The notes under the pieces were generated by a model. It saw only the letters and a program-made list of their open reading frames with translations, did not search any database and was not told where the DNA came from. Made by a program: the position numbers and the translations under genes. Below, one piece after another: positions 45,903 to 54,904 of a DNA stretch of 64,000 nt (position 1 is the first letter of the stretch; each line of letters begins with the position of its first letter). The DNA comes from an uncultured Dehalococcoidia bacterium. GTDB taxonomy: Bacteria; Chloroflexota; Dehalococcoidia; Lucifugimonadales; UBA3495. Location of the stretch: positions 495,335 through 559,334 of the forward strand of contig CATOSP010000003.1 in the NCBI GenBank assembly GCA_951812625.1, written 5' to 3'.

Positions 45903-47132
45903 TTACATGTCCAGGATGAGGGTTGACCAGCCGAAGTCCCGTGCGCCCAGACCCTCAGCGGTGTAGGGATGGTAGTATTCCCGGAACCCCGACTTTTCGA
46001 TGCATTCCTGGCTGCGCGTGACTATGGTATCAGCCAGTTCAGGGTAGCCGTGCCTGCGCAGGGCGTGGGAGAGGAACCAGTTGGTGTTGATCCAGCTTGG
46101 CCCGCGCCAGATGAAGCCCCGTGGGTTGCCCGGCATGAACTTGGGATCAGAAGCCGGTACCGACGGTAGGGGGTAGGGTGTCCAGAAGTGGTCCGGGGCG
46201 GTCACCCAGTCATTGACCAGCCGCTCCACGATGGGCCGTGGCAGGTCGTCAATGATCAGGGGCATCAGGGAGCTTATAGTCACGACCTTGACCGGGGCCT
46301 CGGCAACCCCCGAAAGGTCGAAGAAGGCCCCGGCTTCCTCGTCCCAGCACTTGGCCAGGAGCGCGTCACGGGTCTTGTCCGCTTCCCGGCTGAACTCATC
46401 GGCTTCCGGTGAGTCTCCCAGCAGCCGCGCCAGGGAGCGCAGGCCCATGACGTAGATGGAATTTACCAACACGTCCTCGAAGTGGAAGATGTCGGCGGCC
46501 AGGATGCGGTGGTCGTCGCCCCGCATCGGCTCATAAGCGTCGTAGACCTTGCGCAGGGCGGTGATGAACCCCCGGTTGGTCAGTTCCTCCAGACCCAGTG
46601 CCTCGTCGTACTTGGGGGAGCAGTCGGTACCGGCCTCCTCGGGCTGTATCACCGCAATCAGGCCGTCGTCGTCGGGGTCGCGGACGGTCCGAAGCCAGCG
46701 GTAGAAGCCGGTCAGCACGGGCAGGGCAGCGTTCTTGAAATCCTCGTCTCCGGTGGCCTGGTATATCCGCTCCACGGTGTAGGCAATTATCGGCGGCTGC
46801 ATGGTGGAGCTGTAGTTGGGGGATGTCATGCCGACGATGTTGCGGGACAGGAAGTCTGGCTGCTTCTCCATTTCCCAGAAGATGATGTGGGGGATGAACC
46901 CATCGGAGAGCGCGCCGCTCATCAGGGTGGTCATCTCGGCCTTGGCCTGGTCCTGGTCTAGGTGGAGCAGGGCGATGGCGTGAAAGCAGGAGTCCCAGAA
47001 CCACTGGAAGGGGTAGCCGGTGAGGGAGGGGCAGACGAAGCTGTACTCCTTGCCGTTCCAGTCGGCCACGCCCCGCCGCAGGTTAGTCAGCAGAATGTTG
47101 CGTGCCCCTTCTTCCAATTCACTGCGTTCCAT
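45903..47132 (-). CDS. (Alpha/alpha)6-barrel glycoside hydrolase (GH63/trehalase-like)
   Basis: ATG 47132 follows AGGAGG; 409 residues, no signal peptide. YPFQWFWDSCFHAIALLHLD, FIPHIIFW, TIAYTVERIYQATGD-like helices, FHFEDVLVNSIYVMGLR, and the late GNPRGFIWRGPSWINTNWFL with SGFREYYHPYTAEGLGARDF are the pattern of mannosylglycerate hydrolase/GH63-type and trehalase-like enzymes with an Asp and a Glu as catalytic acids (WFWDS; REYYHP region). Likely substrates are mannosylglycerate, glucosylglycerate or other alpha-glucosides; which one is inferred. It is preceded by phased repeats (47168-47258). Confidence 0.8.
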   Translation of the reverse strand: MERSELEEGARNILLTNLRRGVADWNGKEYSFVCPSLTGYPFQWFWDSCFHAIALLHLDQDQAKAEMTTLMSGALSDGFIPHIIFWEMEKQPDFLSRNIVGMTSPNYSSTMQPPIIAYTVERIYQATGDEDFKNAALPVLTGFYRWLRTVRDPDDDGLIAVIQPEEAGTDCSPKYDEALGLEELTNRGFITALRKVYDAYEPMRGDDHRILAADIFHFEDVLVNSIYVMGLRSLARLLGDSPEADEFSREADKTRDALLAKCWDEEAGAFFDLSGVAEAPVKVVTISSLMPLIIDDLPRPIVERLVNDWVTAPDHFWTPYPLPSVPASDPKFMPGNPRGFIWRGPSWINTNWFLSHALRRHGYPELADTIVTRSQECIEKSGFREYYHPYTAEGLGARDFGWSTLILDM

Positions 47133-47167
47133 GCCTATGGCCTCCTGAGAGTGTAGTGAGGATTTTC

Positions 47168-47258
47168 CCCGGACATTTGCGGACATTTCCGGGCACAGCC
47201 ACTTTTTTCTCCGGGCATTTCCGGACATTTCCGGGCATTTTCGCTCATTTCCCCCTGC
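47168..47258 (-). repeat. Phased 10-bp TGTCCG/TGCCCG repeats upstream of the glycosidase
   Basis: On the minus strand, units of the form (A)AATGTCCGS or AATGCCCGG repeat with a 10-bp period: at least seven units in two blocks separated by a run of As and CTGTG. The last unit reads TGTCCGGGGAAAATC and ends 36 bp before the start codon, matching the unit next to the hydantoinase gene. Further decayed units lie at about 47,303-47,345. Confidence 0.7.
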
Positions 47259-47621
47259 CAGGGAATCCCCTCGCACCCCAGTTGGCAAGGGCAAGAAATT
47301 GCAGTTTCCCGGACAAATGCGGACAGTTCCGGTCATTCTCACCCATTCCGGGCGTTGGCCGGGCCGGGAGCGGGGGGCATGTGTTCTCAGGAGGGGAATG
47401 GGACATCAACAGTTCCTGGTCAGATTCTCGGGATTCAAGCCGGGTCTGGTGTGGTCATAGATATGATAGGGCAGCGCATCCGGGCCTGGGAAGGGGCGGA
47501 TGTCAGTGTGAGATACCTGTGCCCTGATTTACCCGCCGTCTTTGCCTGCCTCGGTCAAGGCCAATATCCGATCCACCAAGTCGCGGACCAGAGGGAGGTT
47601 GTTCGATGTTTGACTCCGTGC
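47259..47621. other. Intergenic stretch with decayed phased repeats
   Basis: Apart from the weaker TGTCCG-like units near 47,303-47,345, nothing is seen. Confidence 0.4.
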
Positions 47622-48112
47622 TCATTCCTTGGTATAGGTCTTGGACTTTTCGTCACGGGCAACCCTTCCGTCCGCCAACAGCCCTCCGAGTATGGAATAG
47701 GTCAGGTAGTTTCTCCGCCCACCACGAACAGCGGAGTGAAGATTCAGCATATTGGCGATGTCTACATTACTTAGACCTTGGGGATTTGCTGCAACAGTTC
47801 CAGGATGGCATCTTCAATTTGATTGAGGCCTTCCTCAGCCAACGACCGAACAGTGTTGTCAGCACTCGACACATTGTACAGCTTTGCTTCTGCGTCCCAT
47901 GAAATTCTGCCTTGCTCGACCAGTCCTCCCAGTGCGGAGTAGGTCAGATAGTTCCTTTGGCCGCCCCTATGGATAGAACGCAACCCCAGCATATCTGCGA
48001 TCTGTATATTGCGCAGACCCTACGGGTTATGCTGCAACAGTTCCAAGATGGCATCTTCAATGCGCCGCAACCCCGTCTGCGCCAAGGAACGCGGCCCGGC
48101 ATCGGTGCTCAT
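47622..48112 (-). pseudogene. Tandem winged-helix (wHTH) gene copies, both broken
   Basis: ATG 48112 (site GGGAGGGGC; ATGA overlap with the upstream stop) begins MSTDAGPRSLAQTGLRRIED and AILELLQHNP, then TAG at 48020-48022 replaces what is probably a Gln codon. The same frame continues as GLRNIQIADMLGLRS, RNYLTYSALGGLVEQGRI to LLQQIPKV, where a one-base deletion (about 47,776) shifts the frame into GLSNVDIANMLNL, RNYLTYSILGGLLADGR and ends at 47622. The two halves are about 70% alike over RNYLTYS-LGGL, so this is a tandem duplication of a small wHTH gene now decaying at equivalent places. Confidence 0.6.
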
Positions 48113-48381
48113 CTTGCTTGCCCCTCCCAAATCACCATCATGCGTCCGATGGCGGTGTGGGTTTCAAACCAATGGTCTTCCACGCAACGGGAGCACGTGA
48201 TTATGTCGCAGTCATCAATCTCCACGCACACCTGAGAACAATTATCGCACGCAGGACAGTCGCAGCGGATACAACACCAATCGTATAGCGGGTGAAGTAG
48301 CCCGCTACAGTGATAGCACTCTGCGGCCGACTCCCCAGGGTCCCAGCTTTCAGGGTTCCAATCTTCCAATCGAAGCTTCAT
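48109..48381 (-). CDS. Cys-rich small protein, probable zinc-binding
   Basis: 90 residues with twelve cysteines in CxxC-like pairs: AECYHCSG, WCCIRCDCPACDNCSQVC, DCDIITCSRC. It suggests two or three zinc sites, RING/ribbon-like. It is followed by the wHTH gene with an ATGA overlap. Its own start codon sits inside a 13-bp perfect tandem duplication (48371-48396), so a second ATG exists 13 bp upstream in another frame. No family is recognised. Confidence 0.6.
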   Translation of the reverse strand: MKLRLEDWNPESWDPGESAAECYHCSGLLHPLYDWCCIRCDCPACDNCSQVCVEIDDCDIITCSRCVEDHWFETHTAIGRMMVIWEGQAR

Positions 48382-48396
48382 CTCGAAGCTTCATCT
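48371..48396. repeat. 13-bp tandem duplication over a start codon
   Basis: CGAAGCTTCATCT is repeated exactly (48371-48383, 48384-48396). On the minus strand each copy carries ATGAAGCTTC, so the start region of the Cys-rich gene is doubled, out of frame. Confidence 0.8.
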
Positions 48397-48600
48397 CGAC
48401 TGTCCTTCATCTGGATACCCCATTATAGATGTGGTCCGGGCAAGTGGCGTTCTGCATTGGGTGGTCTAGCTAACTGACGAGGGTCGGCGGATTCCTGCGA
48501 AAATGGGAATAGCGGGTTGGGGCTAGGAACAAACCCACCCAAATTGCGACGCTACCTCCAGGGAATCCGGGACAATGGGATTGTCTAATAACTGAACTCC

Positions 48601-49803
48601 TTACTTCCGGTACACCCGCAGGTACTTCTCCGCCACGGCGGGCCAGGTGAACTCGGCCAAGGTGTATTCCTGGGCGTCACGGCCCAGGGTTTGGCGGTAT
48701 TCGTTGTCGTTGACCAGGCGGACCAGTTGGTTGCCGGCTTCTTCGGGGTCGAACCTGGGGACTACTACCGCGCCGCGGGTGAGGAGTTCCCGGTTTGCGC
48801 CCACGTCGTGGGTCAGCACAGGCGCGCCATAGGCCATCGCCTCGAAGAAGACCAGTCCGAAGGCCTCATAGTGGGAGAAGAGGACGAAGAGGTCTGAGCG
48901 GGCGTACCAGGCAGCCAGGTCTTCGTCGGAGACTTCGCCTACCATTAGGACTTCGTCCTCAAGGGCGGAGGTCTTGACCATTTCGCGCAGCTTCTCCTCG
49001 TCGCCCTCGTCGCGGCCCACCAGAACGAGGCGGACGCTGCGGTCGAACTGGTCCCGCACCTGCCGGTATACTCTCAGCAGCCACTCCTGTCCCTTATGCC
49101 TGCCCAGCCGTCCCACGCACAGGACAGTCAGGGGTGCTTCGGTGGATTGGAACTCCCTTGCATCAGCCATGGCAAGTCCTTGCTCGTCTATATCCCGTCC
49201 GCCACCCCGCGCAGCAGCCGTGGGAACAGGGGCACCCCAGCCGATGATGCCCATCTTCTGTTCTCGGACCCAGTAGTCGCGGCGCACCAGGTCGGATTCC
49301 TGGCGGGTCAGGGCGATTACGCTATCCATGACGTTGCAGATGAAGGAGTTGATGGGGCGCAGCCACCACCGACTGATGGGCAGTTCGTGGTAGGAAGGGG
49401 TGAAGACGAACCGGGCCCTGGAGCGGAACCAGAACCAAGACCAGAAATGTCCCCAGAACCAGCCATCGCCGACGAAGTGGACCACGTTGGGGTTGAACTC
49501 TTCCAGGTAGCGGCGGACCTGTATGGGGGAGAACCAGACCAGGGGCACTGAGTAGAGAGGAATGGAGCGGCGGGGGAAGCCGTCGAGCCTGTAGATTCCA
49601 ATACCTTCCGGGGTAGTGTCACGGTCGGCCCAGGTGGGCTGGGGCACCCGGGGGAAGGAATACTTGGTGGTCAGCACCGCCACGGCCTCAACGTCGGTGG
49701 ACTCCTGTATCTGGAAGGTCAGTTGCTCGATGGCGCGTTCTATGCCCCCAAGGTATGGCCTGAAGTAAGGAGTCAGGAACAGGACGCGCAGTGGGCCGCT
49801 CAT
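48601..49803 (-). CDS. Glycosyltransferase family 4
   Basis: ATG 49803 overlaps the purL stop (ATGA) behind GGAGGAAGG; 400 residues. GT-B fold: VLFLTPYFRPYLGGIERAIE at the start, VLCVGRLGRHKGQEWLLRV and the donor-binding FSHYEAFGLVFFEAMAYGAP (E-x7-E). It transfers a sugar from a nucleotide donor to an envelope or exported polymer. The long Trp/Phe-rich stretch WFWGHFWSWFWFRSR (about 125-140) is unusual and may touch the membrane. It shares an operon with recF and purL by coupling, not by obvious function. Confidence 0.9.
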   Translation of the reverse strand: MSGPLRVLFLTPYFRPYLGGIERAIEQLTFQIQESTDVEAVAVLTTKYSFPRVPQPTWADRDTTPEGIGIYRLDGFPRRSIPLYSVPLVWFSPIQVRRYLEEFNPNVVHFVGDGWFWGHFWSWFWFRSRARFVFTPSYHELPISRWWLRPINSFICNVMDSVIALTRQESDLVRRDYWVREQKMGIIGWGAPVPTAAARGGGRDIDEQGLAMADAREFQSTEAPLTVLCVGRLGRHKGQEWLLRVYRQVRDQFDRSVRLVLVGRDEGDEEKLREMVKTSALEDEVLMVGEVSDEDLAAWYARSDLFVLFSHYEAFGLVFFEAMAYGAPVLTHDVGANRELLTRGAVVVPRFDPEEAGNQLVRLVNDNEYRQTLGRDAQEYTLAEFTWPAVAEKYLRVYRK

Positions 49804-52160
49804 AACCCTTCCTCCAAATCCTGCCCACCGCCCCGCACAGTGTCCTCCAGACCGTGATGCCACGCCGAGGCCACCTCGGCCAAGGACAGGTCGAGCAGGC
49901 GGCCCAGGCGGAATCGGTCTCCGCCGGTGGTCCCGAGACGGCGTGCCGGGATCCCGGACTCGGCGACAAGACGCTCCAGGTCGGGCCAGGCGGACTGGGG
50001 CAGGGAGACCACGATACGGGACTGGCGTTCTCCAAACAGGGCAGCATCCCATCGCGCAGGCCAGTTGACGCTGCTCGAGAACCCTACGCCGCCCCGGATG
50101 CAGCTTTCGGCCAGGGCTATAGCCAGTCCCCCGTCGGAGCAGTCATGGGCGGAGGCTACCAGACGTTCCTCGATTGCGCGGCGGCACAAGGCCTGCAACC
50201 GCCTCTCGTATTCGGCTACGATTACCGGACGCCCGGCAAGCTTGCCATGGATGACCTGCAGGTACTCGCTGCCTGCCAGGTCCGAGGCGCGGGGTCTGTT
50301 GATGTAGTCTCCAATTAGGGCCACCACCATTCCCTCGCTGGGAAAGGCCGAGCCGACCCGCTTGTTCACGTCCTCGATGATACCCAACCCGCCGACTATC
50401 GGCGTCGGGAAGATGGCCTGGCCCATAGACTCGTTATAAAGGCTAACGTTGCCGCTGACCACCGGAACTCCCAGGGCGCGGCAGGCGTAGGCCATCCCGC
50501 GGACGCACCATTCGAGCTGGTAGTAGACGTCAGGGCGTCCGGGGTCGCCGAAGTTGAGGCAGTCGGTGAGGGCAACAGGCGTCGCGCCGGAGCAACTGAG
50601 GTTGCGGCAGACCTCGGCGACAGCGATCTGGCCTCCGTGGTACGGGTCGAGGTAGCAGTAACGGCCGTTGCCGTCGATGCTCAGAGCGATGGCTTTTTCC
50701 ATTGTATCCCGCCCCCATCTACCGGTCTTCGGTCCATTTCCTCCATTTCCAGCCCAGTTGCGGGGTCCCCCCCTCTCCTCTCCTTCTTCCCCATTCCATA
50801 GCTCCATAGCCCGTGTAGCATCCGTTCCCTTAAGGCGCAGCACCGCCGCGTCACTGCCCGGCCCTTCAACGGTGTTGGTCTGAACCTGGTGGTCGTAGCG
50901 GCGGAAGACCGGCTCCCGGCTGGCGATGTTGCCCGAGGCCAGGAGACTCAACAACACGGTTTCCGGATGCAGCCCTTCCAGTGTCACGTCGGAGAGAGAC
51001 AGGCGTTGCCGCTCTTGGTAGTCGGGGGATGGCGAGCCCTTGAGCCGGTAACGGGGCGGGTTGGCCAAGTGGGTCACGGGGACACTGGCGACGGTCTGGG
51101 CGCCATCAACCACTGTTGCTTCCGGCTCGGCTGTCACGAATCCGATTTCGGTACAGGCCACGTCCCACTTTTCGAACACTTCCCTGACGTGGGGGACGCC
51201 CTCGGGCGGGACAATGAGCAGCATCCGTTCCTGGGACTCGGATAGCATCACCTCGTAGGAGGTCATGTCGCGCTCGCGCCGGGGGATACGGGAAACGTCC
51301 AGGATGACGCCCCTCCCGGCGCGGGCCGCGGACTCGATGCTGGCGCTGGTGAGGCCTGCGGCCCCGAGGTCCTGAATGCCGCGGACCCAACCAGTGCCCA
51401 GTGCCTCCAGGCAAGCCTCAATCAACACCTTCTCAAGGAAAGGGTTTCCCACCTGAACCGTGGGTCGGAGTTCCTGGTCTTCCTCAAACGTTCGGGACGC
51501 CAGGCCCGATGCGCCGTGGATGCCGTCGCGGCCCGTGCCAGAGCCTACCAGGAGGAGCACGTTGCCTTGCGCACCGGCGGAGGCGGTGGCCAGCTTCTCG
51601 CGCTCTACTAGGCCGACGCACATAGCATTGACCAGGGGGTTCTGGGAGTAGCAGGGGTCGAAGTAGATTTCACCGGCCACGTCGGGCACCCCGATGCAGT
51701 TGCCGTACCAGGAGATCCCGCCGACGACGCCCTGGAACAGGTGCCGGTTGGCGGGGTCGTCCAGGGGACCGAAGCGGAGGGAGTTGAGCAAGGCGACGGG
51801 CCGCGCGCCCATGGCCAGGATGTCGCGCACGATGCCGCCGACGCCGGTGGCCGCGCCCTGCAGCGGTTCGACTGCGGAAGGGTGATTGTGGGACTCGACC
51901 TTGAACACGGCAACCAGCCCGTCGCCCAGATCCACCGCGCCGGCGTTCTCGGCTCCCTGCCGGGACAGGACGTGGGGGCTACGGCTTGGCAGCAGGCGGA
52001 GCAGAGGGGCGGAGTGCTTGTAGGCGCAATGCTCGCTCCACAGCGCGCCGAACATACCGAGCTCCACCGGGTTGGGTTCCCGGTCGAGCCGATCGACGAT
52101 GAGGTCGTATTCAGCCCGGGTGAGGGCGATTTCGTCCAGTTGCTCTTGAGTTACAGGCAT
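49800..52160 (-). CDS. purL: Phosphoribosylformylglycinamidine synthase, synthetase subunit
   Basis: 786 residues, the small-PurL form used with PurQ and PurS. Motifs: WSEHCAYKHS, KVESHNHPSAVEPLQGAATG, GRDGIHGASGL, QDLGAAGLTSASIESA, and late ASAHDCSDGGLAIALAES. It converts FGAR and glutamine-derived ammonia to FGAM with ATP in purine synthesis. A polar insert (about 475-495, GEEGEERGG) is longer than usual. It lies 11 bp after recF. purS and purQ are not in the window. Confidence 0.96.
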   Translation of the reverse strand: MPVTQEQLDEIALTRAEYDLIVDRLDREPNPVELGMFGALWSEHCAYKHSAPLLRLLPSRSPHVLSRQGAENAGAVDLGDGLVAVFKVESHNHPSAVEPLQGAATGVGGIVRDILAMGARPVALLNSLRFGPLDDPANRHLFQGVVGGISWYGNCIGVPDVAGEIYFDPCYSQNPLVNAMCVGLVEREKLATASAGAQGNVLLLVGSGTGRDGIHGASGLASRTFEEDQELRPTVQVGNPFLEKVLIEACLEALGTGWVRGIQDLGAAGLTSASIESAARAGRGVILDVSRIPRRERDMTSYEVMLSESQERMLLIVPPEGVPHVREVFEKWDVACTEIGFVTAEPEATVVDGAQTVASVPVTHLANPPRYRLKGSPSPDYQERQRLSLSDVTLEGLHPETVLLSLLASGNIASREPVFRRYDHQVQTNTVEGPGSDAAVLRLKGTDATRAMELWNGEEGEERGGPRNWAGNGGNGPKTGRWGRDTMEKAIALSIDGNGRYCYLDPYHGGQIAVAEVCRNLSCSGATPVALTDCLNFGDPGRPDVYYQLEWCVRGMAYACRALGVPVVSGNVSLYNESMGQAIFPTPIVGGLGIIEDVNKRVGSAFPSEGMVVALIGDYINRPRASDLAGSEYLQVIHGKLAGRPVIVAEYERRLQALCRRAIEERLVASAHDCSDGGLAIALAESCIRGGVGFSSSVNWPARWDAALFGERQSRIVVSLPQSAWPDLERLVAESGIPARRLGTTGGDRFRLGRLLDLSLAEVASAWHHGLEDTVRGGGQDLEEGL

Positions 52161-52171
52161 AAGCTCTTGTA

Positions 52172-53416
52172 TCAGTCTCTCACGGGATTCGTTAGGGCTG
52201 TGGTCGCAGGGGTTGCTGCTTCGTTGGACAGAGGCGTAACCCTGCCGCTATCCACCCGGAAGAAATGGGCTGCCGAACCGAAGAAGCTGTGCGGGTCGTC
52301 CATATCGGTAGTGGTGATTAGGGTCTGCTGGAAGCGGGAGGCCTGTTCCAACACCCGGCGGCGGCGGGTCAAGTCCATCTCCGAGAGCACGTCGTCCAGC
52401 AGGACGATGGGTCCCTCGCCGCGCCTGGACTCCAGGTAGGCCGCCTCGGCGAGGCGGAGGGCGAGTGCCAGGGTGCGGGCCTGGCCCCTGGAGGCGTAGG
52501 CCCGCATGTCCACCCGGTCGATGCGAAGGCCCAAGTCGTCGCGGTGGGGGCCTACGGCAGTGGTGTGGGTGGCGCGTTCCCGGCCCTCCGCAGAGACCAG
52601 GGACTCGCGGAAGCTGCGCTCAGTGGCGGCCAGGTTCTCGCCCGGGGGGACCCTGGGCAGGTACTGGACCAGGACCTCTTCGGCCATGCCGCTGAGGCTG
52701 TGGTGGTGTTCTTCGCAGAGCTTCCCAAGTTCACCGATGGTCTCATGCCGTCTCCAGGTGATCCATGCCCCCTCGCGGACCAGTTCGTCGTTCCAGAAGG
52801 ACATCTCGTCGGGGTCGGCGCGACCGTCGCGTAGCATCCGCAGCAGGCGGTTGCGCTGTTGGAGGACACGGCTGTAGCGCTGCAAGGCCCGGAGGTAGGC
52901 CGGGTCGGACTGGGAAAGGAGGATGTTGAGGTAGCGGCGACGTCCGGCCGGGGGGCCAAAGACCAGTTGGATGTCCTCGGCGGTGAAGAGGACGGCATTG
53001 ACCGCGCCCACAAGTCCTGCGGCGGAGGTGCGGACCCGGTTGACGCGGATCTCCTTACGGACCGGAGACGGACGGGTGGAACCGCGCTTGCCTTCATCGC
53101 CATTGTTCGAAGGCCCTGGGCCGTGGGAAGGGGCCTGGTAGCCGACGTGGACGGTGACGCGCTCGCCGTCCTTGCGCAGGACCTCACCGCCGGCCAGGGC
53201 CTGTCCACTCTCCGCTGCGGACTCGAAGCGGACGACCTCGCGCTCGTTCTCGGCGCGGAAGGAGCGGGCGATGGCCAGGAGGTAGACACCTTCCAGCAGG
53301 GTGGTCTTTCCCTGGGCATTGGCCCCGAAGAAGACGACCACCCCCGAGGGCAGCTCCAGTTCCAGATCCTCGAAGCTCCTGAAGTTGGTTAGGCTGAGGC
53401 GCGATATGCAGGCCAA
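52172..53416 (-). CDS. recF: DNA replication/repair protein RecF
   Basis: TTG 53416 follows GAGGGGT; 414 residues. SRLSLTNFRSFEDLELELPS, Walker A FFGANAQGKTTLLEG, the ABC-type signature region TAVGPHRDDLGL with ASRGQARTLALALRLAEAAY, and Walker B PIVLLDDVLSEMD identify RecF, an SMC-like ATPase that loads RecA at gaps with RecO/RecR. The RecF-specific GPPAGRRRYLNILLSQSDP is present. A low-complexity insert (about 95-120) is not typical. dnaA/dnaN are not adjacent as in many genomes. Confidence 0.96.
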   Translation of the reverse strand: MACISRLSLTNFRSFEDLELELPSGVVVFFGANAQGKTTLLEGVYLLAIARSFRAENEREVVRFESAAESGQALAGGEVLRKDGERVTVHVGYQAPSHGPGPSNNGDEGKRGSTRPSPVRKEIRVNRVRTSAAGLVGAVNAVLFTAEDIQLVFGPPAGRRRYLNILLSQSDPAYLRALQRYSRVLQQRNRLLRMLRDGRADPDEMSFWNDELVREGAWITWRRHETIGELGKLCEEHHHSLSGMAEEVLVQYLPRVPPGENLAATERSFRESLVSAEGRERATHTTAVGPHRDDLGLRIDRVDMRAYASRGQARTLALALRLAEAAYLESRRGEGPIVLLDDVLSEMDLTRRRRVLEQASRFQQTLITTTDMDDPHSFFGSAAHFFRVDSGRVTPLSNEAATPATTALTNPVRD

Positions 53417-53684
53417 GGGCTGGACCCCTCAAATAATGCCTGGGGTGCATCTTCATTGTACCAGCAAGAAGAAGGATTGATGCCGAGGTACTCGTGCCAC
53501 GTTCCGGTGAAGGCAGGATCTGGAGATCCTCGTGGCATGTTATGGAGAGGGTGTCTTCGGTATGGGATCTCTGCCCAGAATTTGAGAGACATCTTCAATT
53601 GGGATCAAATATGCAGCAGATTGGGCTTGCCCTCTTCCAGGAATCGGCAGGCAGACCGTTGATCAAGGCCGAAGACTGACAGAC
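53417..53684. other. Intergenic region between divergent genes
   Basis: No gene is supported. It should hold the recF-purL promoter (leftward), but no clear box is defined. Confidence 0.35.
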
Positions 53685-54176
53685 ATGTCGAAATACCGCA
53701 CCCGCTCCAAGAGTCTTCTGTTAATTTTCGCTTGTTGTGATTCTGCCTCTGCTCCCGGCTTGCGGTACTGGCGTGCCCGCACAGACATCTTCCGAAACGG
53801 ACAGGGAAGTGTTGATCACCTTTTGTAATTCCACTGGCGGTCCATATGGAAATGCGACGAAAACTGGTTGAGCGACGCGCCTGCTGGCGAATGGCCAGGA
53901 GTCAAGACTGACGACAGTGACCGCGTATTAGGGATGTACCTGAACGTTAGCCGATTGAGTGGGGAGATACCAACAGATCTGGGACGACTTTCCAGTCTGG
54001 AATTGTTGCGCCTAGGCGAGAACAAGTTGAGGGGAGAGATACCTCAAGAGTTGGGCAACCTAGCCAATATATCGGTGTTGGACTTGCGCGGGAACGAGTC
54101 GGGCGGACGTGTTCCGGTGAGTTTGGAAGGCTACCTGGATATTGCCTGCATTGGAGATATTTCCGTCAGTTGTTGA
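53685..54176 (+). pseudogene. Leucine-rich-repeat lipoprotein, frameshifted
   Basis: ATG 53685 opens a signal peptide MSKYRTRSKSLLLIF; after a one-base shift it continues LVVILPLLPACGTG, a lipobox. VLITFCNSTGGP then needs another shift to WKCDENWLSDAPAGEWPGV, which leads to LRR repeats (RLSGEIPTDLGRLSSLELLR; NKLRGEIPQELGNLANISVL) and ends at 54176 with SVSC. Two single-base lesions and the short LRR tract (about three repeats) mark a pseudogene of the family that begins LxALYNATDGPNW. The intact protein would be exported and bind a ligand or surface. Confidence 0.6.
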
Positions 54177-54381
54177 GGCGCGGGTCAAAAAGCTAGTGTC
54201 GTAACTGGAACATCCCCGCTCACGGCGATGTTCCACGGCAACAAGAAGACATGCTACCTCTCCCGGATGGCCAGGGTGGGATTTTGGCGTCATTGACCGT
54301 GGGTGCGGCTTGTGTTAGGCTCACGAGTGCATTCGGGATTGGCTTTCTACGTCTGGACAATCGACAAGGAGCGTTACAAAA

Positions 54382-54750
54382 ATGCAGATAACCGATCTGG
54401 CCATCGAAAAGCTCAGGGACGTGCTAGAAGAGCAAGGGGAGACGGAAAGCTCCCTCCGCGTGATTGCTATGCCCGCAGACGGCGGCGTCCAGTATATGCT
54501 CACGATGGAGAAGGAGACGCAGCCCGACGACACCGTTCTTAATATGGACGGCGTGAAGTTCCTGATGGACTCGGACAGCGCCCCATTCCTGGAAGAGGCG
54601 ACCATCGATTACGTGGAGAACTTCGGCGGCCAGGTTGGGTTCGTGATTAACAACCCCGTGTTCGGCGGGGGCTGTGGCTGTGGAGGCGGCGGGTGCGGTT
54701 GCGGAAGCGGCGGTGGTGGTGGATGTGGCTGCGGAGGCGGCGGTCACTAG
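54382..54750 (+). CDS. IscA/HesB-like (A-type) protein with Gly/Cys-rich tail
   Basis: ATG 54382 follows AAGGAG; 122 residues. ITDLAIEKLRDVLEEQGETE, LMDSDSAPFLEEATIDYVEN and VGFVINNPVFGGGCGCGG fit the HesB/IscA fold, which carries Fe-S clusters to apoproteins. Two things differ: the first family cysteine (in GGCSGxxY) is absent (ADGGVQYML), and the normal CGCG end is extended into a tail of about 30 residues with eight cysteines spaced by Gly runs (GCGCGSGGGG). Metal or Fe-S storage by the tail is possible. An intrinsic terminator follows. Confidence 0.75.
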   Translation: MQITDLAIEKLRDVLEEQGETESSLRVIAMPADGGVQYMLTMEKETQPDDTVLNMDGVKFLMDSDSAPFLEEATIDYVENFGGQVGFVINNPVFGGGCGCGGGGCGCGSGGGGGCGCGGGGH

Positions 54751-54782
54751 CCCACCACTTTCCATCAAGCGCGAGTTTTGCA

Positions 54783-54816
54783 GAGGCCCCGAGTCCCGGG
54801 GCCTCTTCTGATTTTC
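54783..54816 (+). terminator. Rho-independent terminator after the IscA-like gene
   Basis: GAGGCCCCG (54783-54791) pairs with CGGGGCCTC (54797-54805), 5-nt loop, then TTCTGATTTT. Confidence 0.8.
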
Positions 54817-54904
54817 CGGGGATGGCACAGCCCGTCTCCGTTCTTGACGCGCCCCAAGGCCCATACCGATAATTCCAGCACGCATCAGCCGGGAGGGGCA
54901 GGCC

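Noticed and set aside
40491-47258. Phased TGTCCG repeats as a CRISPR array
   Set aside because: The period is only 10 bp with no spacers, and no cas1/cas2 exists; the Cas4-like gene far upstream is not linked.
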